A DNA stretch of 52,083 nucleotides, taken from NCBI GenBank assembly GCA_946184165.1, contig CAMHEN010000003.1, positions 1 to 52,083 of the forward strand, given 5' to 3'. This DNA comes from an uncultured Clostridia bacterium. GTDB taxonomy: Bacteria > Bacillota > Clostridia > Oscillospirales > Oscillospiraceae. Positions 15,452 through 24,320 of the stretch are shown here, piece after piece. The position numbers and the translations under genes were made by a program. Each line of letters begins with the position of its first letter. Position 1 is the first letter of the stretch. The notes below the pieces were generated by a model. The model saw only the letters and a list, made by a program, of their open reading frames with translations. It was not told the origin of the DNA and did not search any database.

Positions 15452-16249
15452 TTACAGTTTTACCGGCACAAATCCGCCGCCGGTGAAGTGCCAGATCTCC
15501 TCAAAGCCGCAGGTACGGGCAAGCTCCTCGCACTGATCGAAGGCGCAGATGATGGCGTCCGAGCTGTGCGCGTCCGAGCTGATGCAGATCCGTCCGTTCA
15601 GTTCCCGGAGGCGGCGCAGCAGCTCCGGCGCCGGATAGGGCGTGGAGCGCCAGCCGCGGCTGATGGCCCCGGCGTTGATTTCAAAGATCTTTTCCGCAGC
15701 GTTCAGCTTTTCCAGGGCGGCAAAGGCGGCGTCTCTGTAGGCGGGAGACGCCTCGTTATACAGGGGTACACGCTCATTATATTTTGTGAGCAGGTCAAAG
15801 TGTCCCACGATGGAGACCTCCGGAAAGTCCGCCATGGTGCAGAGTCTCTCGTAATAGTACTGTGCCGCCCGGTCCGCCCCGCCGTTATATGCGATGAGCA
15901 TCTCCGCCCGCTCCGGCGACTCGTCGATTGAGATGCCGTCCAGCATATGGCAGGCGCCGATGATGTAGTCATAGGGCGGGATGCTGCGGCGCACGGCGTC
16001 CAGATCATACTCCAGCCCGCACCAGACCTCGATGCGCCCGGTGTAGAGCTCGCGCAGTCTGCGCATCTCACGGATGAATTTATCCTCGTTCTCCCCGGCG
16101 CAGCACCAGCCGGTCTCTCCGTCGATAGGGCAGTGGAGGCTGATGCCGATGGCGCTGAGGCCCGCATCCAGGGCGGCGTGGACCATCGCCTCCGGGCTGT
16201 CCTTCCCGTCGTCAAAGAATGTATGGCAATGCAGATTCTGTCGGATCAT
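15452..16249 (-). CDS. hisK: Histidinol-phosphatase-like PHP hydrolase
   Basis: 265 residues of the PHP metal-dependent phosphoesterase family. The metal ligands are visible in NLHCHTFFDDGKDSPE, GISLHCP, GLEYD, GACHML, VGHFDLL and SSDAHSSD. Family members hydrolyse histidinol phosphate, but no his genes are nearby, so the substrate here is uncertain and the symbol is tentative. GGAGGGG precedes the ATG. First gene of the run through DUF1810, driven by a promoter with a palindromic operator. Confidence 0.78.
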   Translation of the reverse strand: MIRQNLHCHTFFDDGKDSPEAMVHAALDAGLSAIGISLHCPIDGETGWCCAGENEDKFIREMRRLRELYTGRIEVWCGLEYDLDAVRRSIPPYDYIIGACHMLDGISIDESPERAEMLIAYNGGADRAAQYYYERLCTMADFPEVSIVGHFDLLTKYNERVPLYNEASPAYRDAAFAALEKLNAAEKIFEINAGAISRGWRSTPYPAPELLRRLRELNGRICISSDAHSSDAIICAFDQCEELARTCGFEEIWHFTGGGFVPVKL

Positions 16250-16283
16250 TTCTGCCCCTCCCCCTGTTTTATCTAACTATAAT

Positions 16284-16312
16284 ATTTTACCGGGACATAG
16301 AAGCTATGTCAA
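16284..16312 (-). promoter_or_regulatory. Promoter of the hisK-like operon with internal operator
   Basis: On the minus strand TTGACA, 17 bases, TAAAAT. The perfect palindrome GACATAG-AAG-CTATGTC (16294-16310) occupies most of the spacer and overlaps the -35, a placement typical of a repressor operator. Confidence 0.82.
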
Positions 16313-16326
16313 GATTTTCTTAAGGC

Positions 16327-16368
16327 AAAAGCAGAGGGAGCGTCACGATTGACTCTCCCTCTGCTTTT
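16327..16368 (-). terminator. Terminator after the glutaredoxin-like gene
   Basis: AAAAGCAGAGGGAG and its complement form a 14-bp perfect stem with T-tracts possible on either strand. It lies four bases past the stop of the gene at 16372. Confidence 0.85.
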
Positions 16369-16371
16369 TGG

Positions 16372-16653
16372 TCATCCCGCGAGGACCCGGTCAAAGGCCG
16401 CACGGATATTCTGCTTGATGGTATCGTAGCTGTGGGTAAAGTGAGCCTCGTAGAGCTTTTCCCCGTTCCAGAAGATCGTGGGCACGCTGTAATAGTCGCG
16501 GGTTTCTGCGATCCGGGGCTGCTCGCTCTCCTCGATCCAGTCGATCCGGATGTCGGCGTAGGGCGGGTTTTCCTCCGTCAGCTCCCCGATGGCGCGCCTG
16601 GCGCTGCGGCAGTAGGGGCAGCCTGCGAGATAGAAGAGCTCGATTTCCTTCAT
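16372..16653 (-). CDS. Glutaredoxin-like thiol-disulfide protein
   Basis: 93 residues with the redox motif CPYC near the N-terminus (YLAGCPYCRSARRAI), cis-proline context YYSVPTIFWNGEKLYE and a thioredoxin fold length. It starts four bases after rubrerythrin stops, so the two are almost certainly co-transcribed, which suggests a role in peroxide or oxygen defence, perhaps as an electron carrier. Reductant and partner are not evident. Confidence 0.85.
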   Translation of the reverse strand: MKEIELFYLAGCPYCRSARRAIGELTEENPPYADIRIDWIEESEQPRIAETRDYYSVPTIFWNGEKLYEAHFTHSYDTIKQNIRAAFDRVLAG

Positions 16654-16657
16654 GGCC

Positions 16658-17197
16658 TTAATAGTTCTCGGCGTTGATTTCGAAGTACGCCTGCGGGTGG
16701 GCGCAGACGGGGCAGACGTCGGGTGCGGCCTCGCCCACCACGATATGTCCGCAGTTGCGGCACTCCCACACCTTCACGCTGCTCTTTTTGAAGACCTCCT
16801 GGATCTCCACGTTTTTCAGCAGCGCGCGGTAGCGCTCCTCATGATGCTTTTCGATGGCGGCCACACCGCGGAATTTGTCGGCGAGCTCCGGGAAGCCCTC
16901 CTCCTCGGCGGTTTTGGCAAAGCCCTCGTACATATCCGTCCACTCGTAGTTTTCCCCGTCGGCTGCGGCGGCGAGGTTTTCGGCGGTGCTGCCGATGCCC
17001 GCGAGCTCCTTGAACCAGAGCTTGGCGTGTTCCTTCTCGTTCTCGGCGGTCTTGAGGAAGAGGGCCGCGATCTGCTCAAAGCCCTCCTTCTTCGCCTTGG
17101 AGGCAAAGTAGGTGTACTTGTTCCTGGCCTGGGATTCTCCCGCAAAGGCGGCCTCCAGGTTCTTCTCGGTCTGTGTTCCGGCGTATTTGTTTGCCAT
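16658..17197 (-). CDS. rbr: Rubrerythrin
   Basis: 179 residues. The N-terminal ferritin-like four-helix domain has paired E and ExxH ligands ([37 protein letters not shown]). The C-terminal rubredoxin domain has CRNCG and CPVC knuckles for one iron. It reduces hydrogen peroxide to water in the anaerobe cytosol. AAGGAGG lies eight bases before ATG. It is preceded by mgtE with only about 60 bases between. Confidence 0.96.
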   Translation of the reverse strand: MANKYAGTQTEKNLEAAFAGESQARNKYTYFASKAKKEGFEQIAALFLKTAENEKEHAKLWFKELAGIGSTAENLAAAADGENYEWTDMYEGFAKTAEEEGFPELADKFRGVAAIEKHHEERYRALLKNVEIQEVFKKSSVKVWECRNCGHIVVGEAAPDVCPVCAHPQAYFEINAENY

Positions 17198-17230
17198 AAG
17201 AAAACCTCCTTATTCTTTCGTAGTGTCAGC

Positions 17231-17256
17231 CGATTGCGAACCTCAGTCCGCGATCG
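17231..17256 (+). repeat. Solo end-palindrome of the dispersed repeat, copy d
   Basis: CGATTGCG ... CGCGATCG forms an imperfect hairpin between mgtE and rbr. It matches the end palindrome of the larger repeats at 39403 and 49191, but without their body. Confidence 0.45.
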
Positions 17257-17258
17257 AA

Positions 17259-18632
17259 TCAAAACAGCAGTGTCTTTGCGATGCTGAAGTAGACCAGCAG
17301 GGACAGGGCGTCCACAATGGTGGTGATGAAGGGACTCGCCATGACGGCGGGATCGAAGCCCAGCTTTTTGGCGCAAAGCGGCAGGGTGCAGCCCACGACC
17401 TTCGCCACCAGCACCGTGAGGGCCATGGTGAGACAGACGACAAAGGCCGTCATCACGGTGATATCCGCGTTGCCGAGGATCAGGCGGTCGAAGAGCATGA
17501 TCTTCAAAAAGCAGAGCGAGGCGAGGGCTGCGCCGCAGAGGACCGCGGTCTGGATCTCCTTCCACATGACCTTCGGCAGGTCGGCAAGCTCCAGCTCGCC
17601 CAGAGAGAGGGCGCGGATCACGGTGACGGAGGCCTGGGAGCCCGAGTTGCCGCCCGTGTCCATGAGCATGGGGATGAAAGCCGTGAGCACCACCTGGGCG
17701 GCGAGGGCACTTTCAAAGCCGGTAATGATCATGCCCGTGAAAGTGGCCGAGACCATCAGCAGCAGAAGCCAGGGGATGCGGTGCCTGAAGAGATCCCAGG
17801 GGGTAGAGCGCAGGTAGGTCTTCTCCGAGGGGAGCATACCGGCCATCTTCTCGATATCTTCCGTGGTCTCTTCCACGAGGACGTCCATGGCGTCGTCGAA
17901 GGTCACGATACCGACCATGCGCTCGTCCGTGTCCACCACAGGCAGAGCCAGGAAGTTATATTTGGAGAGCATCTGGGCGACCTCTTCCTGGTCGGTCAGG
18001 GTGTTGACGAAGATGACATGCTCGTCCATGATCTCGGAGACCGGGGTGTTGTCGTCGGATGCGAGGAGCAGGTCCTTGACCGACACGGTGCCGAGGAGTT
18101 TACGCGCCTCGGTCACATAACAGGTGTAGATGGTCTCTTTGTCCACACCGGTGCGGCGGATGCGCTGGATAGCCTCCGCCACGGTCATCTGGGGGCGCAG
18201 AGAGACATACTCCGTGGTCATGATGGAGCCCGCGGAGTTTTCGGGGTAGCGCAGGATCTCGTTGATCTCGCGGCGCATTTCGGGGTCCGCCTGGGCGAGG
18301 ATGCGCTTGACGACGCTCGCGGGCATCTCCTCGACGAGATCTGCCGCGTCGTCCACGTAAAGCTCGCTCACGACCTCGTGCAGCTCCTTATCCGAGAAGC
18401 CGAGGATCAGGTGCTCCTGCAGCTCCGGCGAGAGCTCGGCAAAGGCCTCCGCCGCAAGCTCCTTGGGCAGCAGGCGGAAGAGCAGCGGGGTGCGGTCCTC
18501 ATCCAAATCCTCGAACACCGCCGCGATGTCCGCCGCGTTCATGGTGCCCAGCACGTCCTTGAGCGTCTGATACTTCTTCTCGTCCAGGAGCCTCTTAAAG
18601 GATTTTTCAAGCGTGACAAACTGTTCTGCCAT
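17259..18632 (-). CDS. mgtE: Magnesium transporter MgtE
   Basis: 457 residues with the full MgtE layout: an N-terminal helical superfamily domain (about 1-130), a CBS pair (about 135-255, with DERMVGIVTFDDAMDVL), a plug helix and five membrane helices from about 290. The pore signature MLMDTGGNSGSQASVTVIRAL is intact. It imports Mg2+ gated by cytosolic Mg2+. AGGAGG precedes ATG. Its 5' leader is about 210 bases and carries a short ORF, suggesting cis-regulation, though no M-box consensus is seen. Confidence 0.95.
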   Translation of the reverse strand: MAEQFVTLEKSFKRLLDEKKYQTLKDVLGTMNAADIAAVFEDLDEDRTPLLFRLLPKELAAEAFAELSPELQEHLILGFSDKELHEVVSELYVDDAADLVEEMPASVVKRILAQADPEMRREINEILRYPENSAGSIMTTEYVSLRPQMTVAEAIQRIRRTGVDKETIYTCYVTEARKLLGTVSVKDLLLASDDNTPVSEIMDEHVIFVNTLTDQEEVAQMLSKYNFLALPVVDTDERMVGIVTFDDAMDVLVEETTEDIEKMAGMLPSEKTYLRSTPWDLFRHRIPWLLLLMVSATFTGMIITGFESALAAQVVLTAFIPMLMDTGGNSGSQASVTVIRALSLGELELADLPKVMWKEIQTAVLCGAALASLCFLKIMLFDRLILGNADITVMTAFVVCLTMALTVLVAKVVGCTLPLCAKKLGFDPAVMASPFITTIVDALSLLVYFSIAKTLLF

Positions 18633-18701
18633 CGGGGTTTCCTCCTTTCGGTTTTCGTCCGGGGTGGGAGGCCGACACGCAGACCAAAGTCCGACTTTAT
18701 C

Positions 18702-18782
18702 TTATTGTTCCACGGAAACGCCATGCGTATTCCGCAATCGACTTCGGCCTGCCGATGCGCCGGTACTGCTTCCAGCGTCCAT
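18702..18782 (-). CDS. Short ORF in the mgtE leader
   Basis: 26 codons (MDAGSSTGASAGRSRLRNTH ...) with a strong AAGGAGGAG upstream of ATG, lying between the mgtE promoter and mgtE. Its codons include six Ser and four Arg. It may be a regulatory leader peptide like those seen ahead of bacterial magnesium transporters, or a chance ORF. A longer overlapping ORF from 18802 in another frame runs into mgtE and I do not favour it. Confidence 0.4.
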   Translation of the reverse strand: MDAGSSTGASAGRSRLRNTHGVSVEQ

Positions 18783-18800
18783 GACGTCTCCTCCTTAATC

Positions 18801-18830
18801 ATTCAATTGCGAACACGGTTCGCGAATATT
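18801..18830 (+). repeat. Solo end-palindrome of the dispersed repeat, copy c
   Basis: ATTGCGAAC-ACG-GTTCGCGAAT lies in the mgtE leader just after the transcription start. It is the same palindrome type as at the end of the 39403 and 49191 repeats. Confidence 0.5.
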
Positions 18831-18851
18831 CAGGCGCTTGCCTGTTTATAA

Positions 18852-18881
18852 ATTTTAACCTGCCCGGGACTGTTTTGTCAA
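18852..18881 (-). promoter_or_regulatory. Promoter of mgtE
   Basis: On the minus strand TTGACA, an 18-base spacer and TAAAAT. Transcription should start near 18845, leaving a leader of about 210 bases. Confidence 0.8.
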
Positions 18882-18926
18882 CACCAAAACAAAGCGGGTT
18901 TTCCCTTCGCCGGACCCCGGATAATG

Positions 18927-18961
18927 AAAAGCCCCGGCAGGGCAGAAGCCGAAGCCGGAGC
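18927..18961 (-). terminator. Terminator of the zinc-ribbon lipoprotein gene
   Basis: On the minus strand GCTCCGGC and GCCGGGGC pair over 8 bp (one G-T) and are followed by TTTTCATT, about 65 bases after the stop of the gene at 19025. Confidence 0.6.
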
Positions 18962-19024
18962 TGATCAGACAAGTCATATATAGGTTGCGAATGGGGCGCA
19001 GGCTGTTTATCCTTCCTGTTCCGC

Positions 19025-19756
19025 TCAGGCCTGATCGTTGATAAACGTGTTGCAGTGCGGGCACACGCGGGTATTGGCCGGGATCGCCTCCCCGCAGACG
19101 GGGCAGCCGATGATGGCGACGGTATTCTGGGCATCGCCCGCATCGTCCTGCGTCTGGGGCGGGACATACGCCGCCCGGCCGAGGATCTTGAGCTCCGCCC
19201 TGTTTGTGATGACCAGGGTGCCCTTGTTGCCGAAGACGCAGTAGAAGGACCAGCCGTTCATCTCCTGAGAGACGTTCCCGATGGTGAGGGTGTTGCTGAA
19301 AACGTTCGAGACAACGGCGTCGGGGAAAGCGTTCTGGAACGTCTCCATGCTGACGTCCTGCCCGTCAGGGGTGACGGCGCGCCAGCCGACGTCCGTATAG
19401 GAATCGGCGTTGGCAATGAAGGTGGCGCTGGACCCGATGTACTGCGACTCGCCGAAGGGCTGCTTGGAGATCACCGGAGCCGGGGCCGAGGGCGCGGCGG
19501 GCATCACCGCGGGTTCAGGATCGGGCTCTGCCTCAGGCTCTGCCTCGGGTGCCGGGGTCGGGGTCGGCGTCGGTGTCGGCGCGGGAGTAGGCGTCGGCGT
19601 GGGCGTCGGCGCGGGCGTCGGCGTCGGAGCGGGGGTGGGCGGGAGCGTCACGATGGGCTCAGGCTCCGGCGTGGGGGCGGGCCGGCTGCCCGGCAGGCAG
19701 CCCGCGAGCGAGAGGGCCATCACCGCGAGGAGCAAAATACAAATGCCTCTTTTCAT
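19025..19756 (-). CDS. Lipoprotein with PT-repeat linker and C-terminal zinc ribbon
   Basis: 243 residues. Signal peptide with lipobox LAGC, then about 50 residues of TPTPAPTPTP-type linker and an acidic stretch. An immunoglobulin-like region follows (SKQPFGESQYIGSSATFIA ... GTLVITNRAEL), resembling bacterial Ig-like folds. The end has CPVCG and CPHC, a zinc ribbon normally found in cytosolic proteins, so its presence on a predicted lipoprotein is odd. Own promoter and terminator. Function unknown. Confidence 0.72.
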   Translation of the reverse strand: MKRGICILLLAVMALSLAGCLPGSRPAPTPEPEPIVTLPPTPAPTPTPAPTPTPTPTPAPTPTPTPTPAPEAEPEAEPDPEPAVMPAAPSAPAPVISKQPFGESQYIGSSATFIANADSYTDVGWRAVTPDGQDVSMETFQNAFPDAVVSNVFSNTLTIGNVSQEMNGWSFYCVFGNKGTLVITNRAELKILGRAAYVPPQTQDDAGDAQNTVAIIGCPVCGEAIPANTRVCPHCNTFINDQA

Positions 19757-19829
19757 ACGAAAATCAGCCTTCCTTTCCTGTCTTTTTCATGAGAAGCGGA
19801 AACCGATCGGGCTTTCCGGTTCTCTCTGT

Positions 19830-19858
19830 ATTTTAACACGCGGGCTGTCAGAACGCAA
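19830..19858 (-). promoter_or_regulatory. Promoter of the zinc-ribbon lipoprotein gene
   Basis: On the minus strand TTGCGT, 17 bases, TAAAAT, about 75 bases before the start codon. Confidence 0.65.
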
Positions 19859-19877
19859 TGGAAATATGCAGCGCCGC

Positions 19878-20477
19878 TCACGAGGACGGATGCGGGATGA
19901 AGGTGGGCGTGGGCAGGGCGTTCGGATCTGCCATTTTGAGCCAGACGCTGCCCCACACCTCCGCCACGCGGAAGGACTCGAAATACATGATGTTGCTGCT
20001 CGAGTAGTTGCCGAAGGCCCAGGTGGTGGTCCGGTCGCCCTTGGGCCAGAAATGCAGAAGCTCGCTCACCTGAACGCGGTCATTCGTCCGCGGGGTGCCG
20101 GTAAAGCTGAGGGTATTGAAGTCGATGTCGAAATCCCCGCTCATCACCACGCCCTCGGCCTCGAAGCGCAGGGCCATGGTGTCCTTGTGGTCGGGGTCGT
20201 TTGCGGCGGTGAACTGCGGCTTGAGCTGCAGACCGTAGGCGATGGTGGAGGAGTCGATCTCGGCTGTGCTCTCATCCCGCACATCCGCCCGGTATTCCTT
20301 GTAGTCAAAGTAAGTATAGAGGTTGTTCAGATCCAGCCGGACCTCGAACACCTCGTTCGGCGTGGGGGTGGGGACGGGCGTCGCCGTGGGGGCGGCCGTC
20401 TCCTTCTTCCCCTTCCCGCAGCCCGTGAGGGCAAAGGCCATGCAGAGGGCGAGCAGCAGGACGACGGTTTTTTTCAT
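19878..20477 (-). CDS. Lipoprotein of unknown function
   Basis: 199 residues from ATG 20477 (AAAGGAGG seven bases upstream); the longer track ORF runs into yyaL and is rejected. Lipobox LTGC is followed by a short PTATPVPTPTP linker and a domain of about 155 residues rich in beta-strand patterns, with TTTWAFGNYSSSNIMYFESF near the end. No family recognised. It follows the YyaL-type gene by 14 bases and probably shares its promoter. Confidence 0.75.
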   Translation of the reverse strand: MKKTVVLLLALCMAFALTGCGKGKKETAAPTATPVPTPTPNEVFEVRLDLNNLYTYFDYKEYRADVRDESTAEIDSSTIAYGLQLKPQFTAANDPDHKDTMALRFEAEGVVMSGDFDIDFNTLSFTGTPRTNDRVQVSELLHFWPKGDRTTTWAFGNYSSSNIMYFESFRVAEVWGSVWLKMADPNALPTPTFIPHPSS

Positions 20478-20491
20478 CTTCGCGCCTCCTT

Positions 20492-22465
20492 TCAGAGCGT
20501 GACCGGCAGGGCACAGGCCCCGTCGGTGCAGACATAGAAGCTGGGCTTTCCATCCTTTGCCTCCATAAAGGCGGTGAAGGGTGCGGCCGCAGCGAGCGCC
20601 TCCGCCCGCGCGGGGGTCTTGACCAGCACGCTCATCCCCGGGCTGCGGCGGCGCAGGACGGAAAACAGCGCCTCCGGAAACTCCTCTGCGGGCAGGACCG
20701 CGACGGTCTCCTTCGTCGGGCCGCTCCGCAGGAGCAGCGCCGTGAGACCGAAGGGCGCGGCAGCGGGATAGTCTCCCGCGGCGCGCTGCAGAAAATCGAG
20801 CTGCCCGTCCAGGAGCGCGCGCCATTTCTCCTCCGCCGTAAGGCGAAAGAGCCTGTCGAAGAGGACCGCCGCCGCGCTGTTGCCGCAGGGCAGAGCCCCG
20901 TCCTGGGTCTCCTTCGGGCGCAGGAGCAGCGCCTCCCCGTCCGAGGGGGTGTCGAAGTATCCGCCCCGCTCATCCCCATAGCGAACGGGGATCGTCTCCG
21001 CGAGGGCGGCGGCGTCCAGGATATGGCGGGGATCGAAGTCCGCGTCATAGAGCTCCAGGAGTCCGAGGGCACAGAAGGCGGTGTCGCTCAAAGAGGCGTC
21101 GAAGCGGAGCTCCCCCTCGCAGAGGCGGGCCAGGAGCCTGCCGTCCCGGTGCATGTCGGTGAGCAGGAAGTTCGCGAGCTCCTGCGCCTCGAGAAGATAG
21201 CGCCGGTCCCCAAAGGCGGCCGCCGCGCGGGAGAGGGCCATGAGCATCAGGCCGTTCCAGCCCGCAAGGATCTTCCGGTCGGTGAAGAGATTCATGCGCC
21301 CGGCCCGGTACTCGCGCAGGCGCTCGCGGTATTCCTCATAGCCCTCGGGCAGAAAGTTCCAGCGGGTGTTGAGCAGGAGGTTCGGGATGCTCCTGCCGTG
21401 GAAGTTTCCGTCGGCGGTGATGTCATAGCACTCGCAGAAGTGCCGCCCCGCCTCCGCGCCGAGTATCACTTCCACCTCTCCGGGCGTGAAGAGATAGTAG
21501 GCCCCCTCCCGCCCCTCGCTGTCCGCGTCCTGGGCGCTGTAAAAGCCGCCGTCCGGCGCTTTGAGCTCCCGGAGGCAGTAGTCCAGGGTCTGCTCCGCCG
21601 TCTCCCGCCAGAGGGCCATGTGCCCGTCCTGCCAGGCTTCGGTATAGCTGAGAGCCAGCAGGGCGTTATCGCAGAGGGTCTTTTCAAAGTGGGGCTTGAG
21701 CCACTCCCGGTCGGTGGAATAGCGGCAGAAGCCGCCGCCGAAGTGGTCATAGATGCCGCCCCGGTACATCTGCCGCAGGGTCTGCTCCACCGCCTCCCGG
21801 GGTTTCTTCTCCCCGGTGACGGCGGCGTACTCCATCAGGAACAGAAGGTTCTGGGGCGTTGGGAACTTGGTGGACCAGCCGAAGCCGCCGTACTCCGCGT
21901 CATAAGCCCCCATGAGCTGCTCGGCGGCCTTCCGGGGCAGATCCTCCACGGGGTCGCCCGGCTTTGTCTCCTGCCGGAGGTAGAAGCTCATCTCCTTCGC
22001 CGTATGCAGGAGGGTGTCCCGGTCCTCTCCCCACTTTTCGGCGATGGCTTTCAGAAGATACAGAAGGCCCATGCGCCCGCCGCGGTTCTCCTTCGGGAAA
22101 TAGGTGCCGACGAAAAAAGGCTCCTGCGCGGGGGTCAGGATCGCGGTCAGGGGCCAGCCGCCGCTGCCGTTTGCCGCGACGCAGGCCTGCATATACACGC
22201 TGTCGATATCGGGCCGCTCCTCCCGGTCCACCTTGACGGGAACATAGAAGCGGTTCAGAACCTGCGCGACCTCCGGGTCCTCAAAGGATTCGCGGGCCAT
22301 CACATGGCACCAGTGGCAGGTGGAATAGCCGACGGAGAGGAAGACGGGCTTATCCTCCCGCCGCGCCTTTTCAAATGCCTCCTTCCCCCAGGGATACCAG
22401 CTTACGGGGTTTTCCGCGTGCTGGCGCAGATAGGGGGATTTTTCGTTTATCAGTCGATTGCTCAT
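20492..22465 (-). CDS. yyaL: Thioredoxin-domain protein, YyaL / SSP411 family
   Basis: 657 residues. The N-terminal DUF255 thioredoxin-like domain (about 1-160) has [22 protein letters not shown]-type opening, [18 protein letters not shown] with CxxC, and [10 protein letters not shown]. The remainder is an alpha/alpha toroid like N-acylglucosamine epimerase and glycosidase folds ([31 protein letters not shown]). Widely conserved but its substrate is unsettled. It heads a two-gene unit with the lipoprotein gene at 19878. Confidence 0.92.
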   Translation of the reverse strand: MSNRLINEKSPYLRQHAENPVSWYPWGKEAFEKARREDKPVFLSVGYSTCHWCHVMARESFEDPEVAQVLNRFYVPVKVDREERPDIDSVYMQACVAANGSGGWPLTAILTPAQEPFFVGTYFPKENRGGRMGLLYLLKAIAEKWGEDRDTLLHTAKEMSFYLRQETKPGDPVEDLPRKAAEQLMGAYDAEYGGFGWSTKFPTPQNLLFLMEYAAVTGEKKPREAVEQTLRQMYRGGIYDHFGGGFCRYSTDREWLKPHFEKTLCDNALLALSYTEAWQDGHMALWRETAEQTLDYCLRELKAPDGGFYSAQDADSEGREGAYYLFTPGEVEVILGAEAGRHFCECYDITADGNFHGRSIPNLLLNTRWNFLPEGYEEYRERLREYRAGRMNLFTDRKILAGWNGLMLMALSRAAAAFGDRRYLLEAQELANFLLTDMHRDGRLLARLCEGELRFDASLSDTAFCALGLLELYDADFDPRHILDAAALAETIPVRYGDERGGYFDTPSDGEALLLRPKETQDGALPCGNSAAAVLFDRLFRLTAEEKWRALLDGQLDFLQRAAGDYPAAAPFGLTALLLRSGPTKETVAVLPAEEFPEALFSVLRRRSPGMSVLVKTPARAEALAAAAPFTAFMEAKDGKPSFYVCTDGACALPVTL

Positions 22466-22492
22466 GCCGGAGCCTCCAGGTGGTTTTTGTTT

Positions 22493-22521
22493 ATTATACC
22501 CATTCGACGGGATTCTTTCAA
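22493..22521 (-). promoter_or_regulatory. Promoter of the yyaL unit
   Basis: On the minus strand TTGAAA, 17 bases, TATAAT, back-to-back with the plus-strand promoter at 22529. Confidence 0.8.
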
Positions 22522-22528
22522 GATGTTG

Positions 22529-22557
22529 TTGGCGCTTTGCGTTTTATATGCTATACT
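22529..22557 (+). promoter_or_regulatory. Promoter of the TPR gene
   Basis: TTGGCG, 17 bases, TATACT, 34 bases before ATG 22591. The two divergent -35 boxes are only seven bases apart. Confidence 0.7.
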
Positions 22558-22590
22558 ATATCTATATTTTGTTTTCACGGAGCGCAGGCT

Positions 22591-23406
22591 ATGGATCACA
22601 ACGAATACTGCTGCATTTTTGATACGGCCCAATATACCGGCACGCCGGACTCTGCGCCCTGCCCGCAGGCGCTGGACGTGCCGCGGCTCATAGAGCGCTT
22701 CGACGCGCTATGCAGTCAGGGGCGCGAGGAGGAGGCGCGGGATCTTCTGGAGCAGGCGCAGGAGACGGCAAAGCAGGCCGGGGACTGGCGCGCCGAGCTC
22801 AGCGTGACGAACGAACTGCTCGGTCAGTACCGCCGGACACAGCAGGCCGGCAAGGGGCTTGCGGCCGTGAATCACGCGCTTGAAATCATCCGCGTCCACC
22901 GCCTGGGCCGTACGGTCTCCGGGGCGACGATCCTCCTGAACGCCGCGACGACGCTCAAGGCCTTCGGGCACGCTTCCGAGTCCATCCCCATTTTTACCCA
23001 TGCGGCGCGGGTCTATGCCGATAATCTGGCCCCTGACGACTACCGCTTTGCCGGGCTCTACAACAACATGGCGCTGAGCTATGACGACATGGGCGATGTG
23101 GCGAGCGCCGAGCGCTTTTTCGGTCTCGCCCTCAAAACCATTGAGAAGACCGAGCACCCCGGAAACGACAGCGCCGTGACCTGGTGCAATCTCGCGGAGA
23201 TGTACGGGCGGCGCGACCCGGAGGATGAACGCATCGGAGACTGCCTTGAGATGGCCTGGGACTGTCTCAACACCCCTGACCTGCCCCGGGACGGCTACCA
23301 CGCCTTCACTGTCTCCAAGTGCGCGCCGACCTTTGATTATTTCGGCTTCTTCCTCTATGCGAAGGAGCTGCGGGAAAGGGCGGAGAGAATCTATGCAGGG
23401 ACTTGA
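22591..23406 (+). CDS. Tetratricopeptide-repeat protein
   Basis: 271 residues with repeated helix pairs of TPR type, for example REEEARDLLEQAQETAKQAG, FAGLYNNMALSYDDMGD and WCNLAEMYGRR. No signal peptide, so cytosolic. I start at ATG 22591 right after the promoter rather than at the track start 22375 inside yyaL. Its end overlaps the DUF4037 gene by 14 bases. The pairing suggests that the TPR protein is the partner of the nucleotidyltransferase-like protein. Function unknown. Confidence 0.85.
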   Translation: MDHNEYCCIFDTAQYTGTPDSAPCPQALDVPRLIERFDALCSQGREEEARDLLEQAQETAKQAGDWRAELSVTNELLGQYRRTQQAGKGLAAVNHALEIIRVHRLGRTVSGATILLNAATTLKAFGHASESIPIFTHAARVYADNLAPDDYRFAGLYNNMALSYDDMGDVASAERFFGLALKTIEKTEHPGNDSAVTWCNLAEMYGRRDPEDERIGDCLEMAWDCLNTPDLPRDGYHAFTVSKCAPTFDYFGFFLYAKELRERAERIYAGT

Positions 23407-24316
23407 AGAGGCGAGGCGCCTCTATGAGCGCTATGGCGCCGACATGATCGACAGGCTCTTCCCCGCCTGGGCCGGGCGCATCGCCGTCGGGCTTGCGGGC
23501 CACGGGTCCGAGTGCTTCGGCTTTGACGATGCGCTCTCCCGCGACCACGATTTTCCCGAGGGCTTCTGTCTCTGGATCGACGACGAGACGGACCGGGCCA
23601 TCGGCGTGGAGCTGAGCCGCGCCTACCGTTCTCTCCCCTTCCGGAAGGCGGCGGAGCGAAGCGCCCTGAGCGAAGCGAGCCGCGGCGTGCGGCGCATCCG
23701 CGATTTCTATGAGCGCTACACCGGCACCGGCGGCGCACCGCAGGATCTGATGCAGTGGCTGTCCCTCCCCTCCCACGCCCTGGCGGAGGCTACGAACGGC
23801 GAAGTTTTCCGGGACGATCAGGGGCTCTTCTCCTCCATCCGTGAGACGCTGCTCAACGGGATGCCGGAGGACGTGCGTCTCAAGAAGCTGGCCGCCCGGG
23901 TGATCGCCATGGCCCAGGCGGGGCAGTATAACTACCCCCGCTGCGTGCGGCACGGAGAATACGGCGCGGCCATGCTGGCGATGGCCGAATTCGTGAACGC
24001 CGCCTGCGCATGCATCTTCCTTCTGAACCGGCGGCACATGCCCTATTACAAGTGGCAGCTCCGGGCGATGGAGGGGCTTGAGCGGCTCTCCAATCTGCGG
24101 GAGGCGCTGGAATTCCTGCTCACCGCGGAGAATGACGAGCAGGGCCGCATCCTGAAATCCGCGGTCATTGAGGATATCTGCGCCGCCGTCATTGCGGAGC
24201 TCAAGGCCCAGCGCCTCACCCACGGGAGCTGGGACTATCTGGAGCCCCACGCCTTTGAGATCGCCTCGCATATCGAGAGCCCGCAGCTTCGGGCCATGCA
24301 CATCATGGAGGGATAA
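23393..24316 (+). CDS. DUF4037 nucleotidyltransferase-like protein
   Basis: 307 residues. The opening region GLAGHGSECFGFDDALSRDH is the DUF4037 signature, a G-S ... D/E pattern like minimal nucleotidyltransferases, with a helical remainder (LRAMEGLERLSNLREALEFL). The likely start is ATG 23393, overlapping the TPR stop. Likely nucleotidyl transfer to an unknown acceptor; catalytic activity is not certain. Confidence 0.75.
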   Translation: MQGLEEARRLYERYGADMIDRLFPAWAGRIAVGLAGHGSECFGFDDALSRDHDFPEGFCLWIDDETDRAIGVELSRAYRSLPFRKAAERSALSEASRGVRRIRDFYERYTGTGGAPQDLMQWLSLPSHALAEATNGEVFRDDQGLFSSIRETLLNGMPEDVRLKKLAARVIAMAQAGQYNYPRCVRHGEYGAAMLAMAEFVNAACACIFLLNRRHMPYYKWQLRAMEGLERLSNLREALEFLLTAENDEQGRILKSAVIEDICAAVIAELKAQRLTHGSWDYLEPHAFEIASHIESPQLRAMHIMEG

Positions 24317-24320
24317 TATT

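Noticed and set aside
18539-18802. 87-residue ORF overlapping the mgtE start
   Set aside because: It overlaps the well-supported mgtE N-terminus in another frame and shows no family pattern.
18633-18880. M-box magnesium riboswitch upstream of mgtE
   Set aside because: The conserved M-box motifs are not recognisable; only a short ORF and a palindrome are seen.
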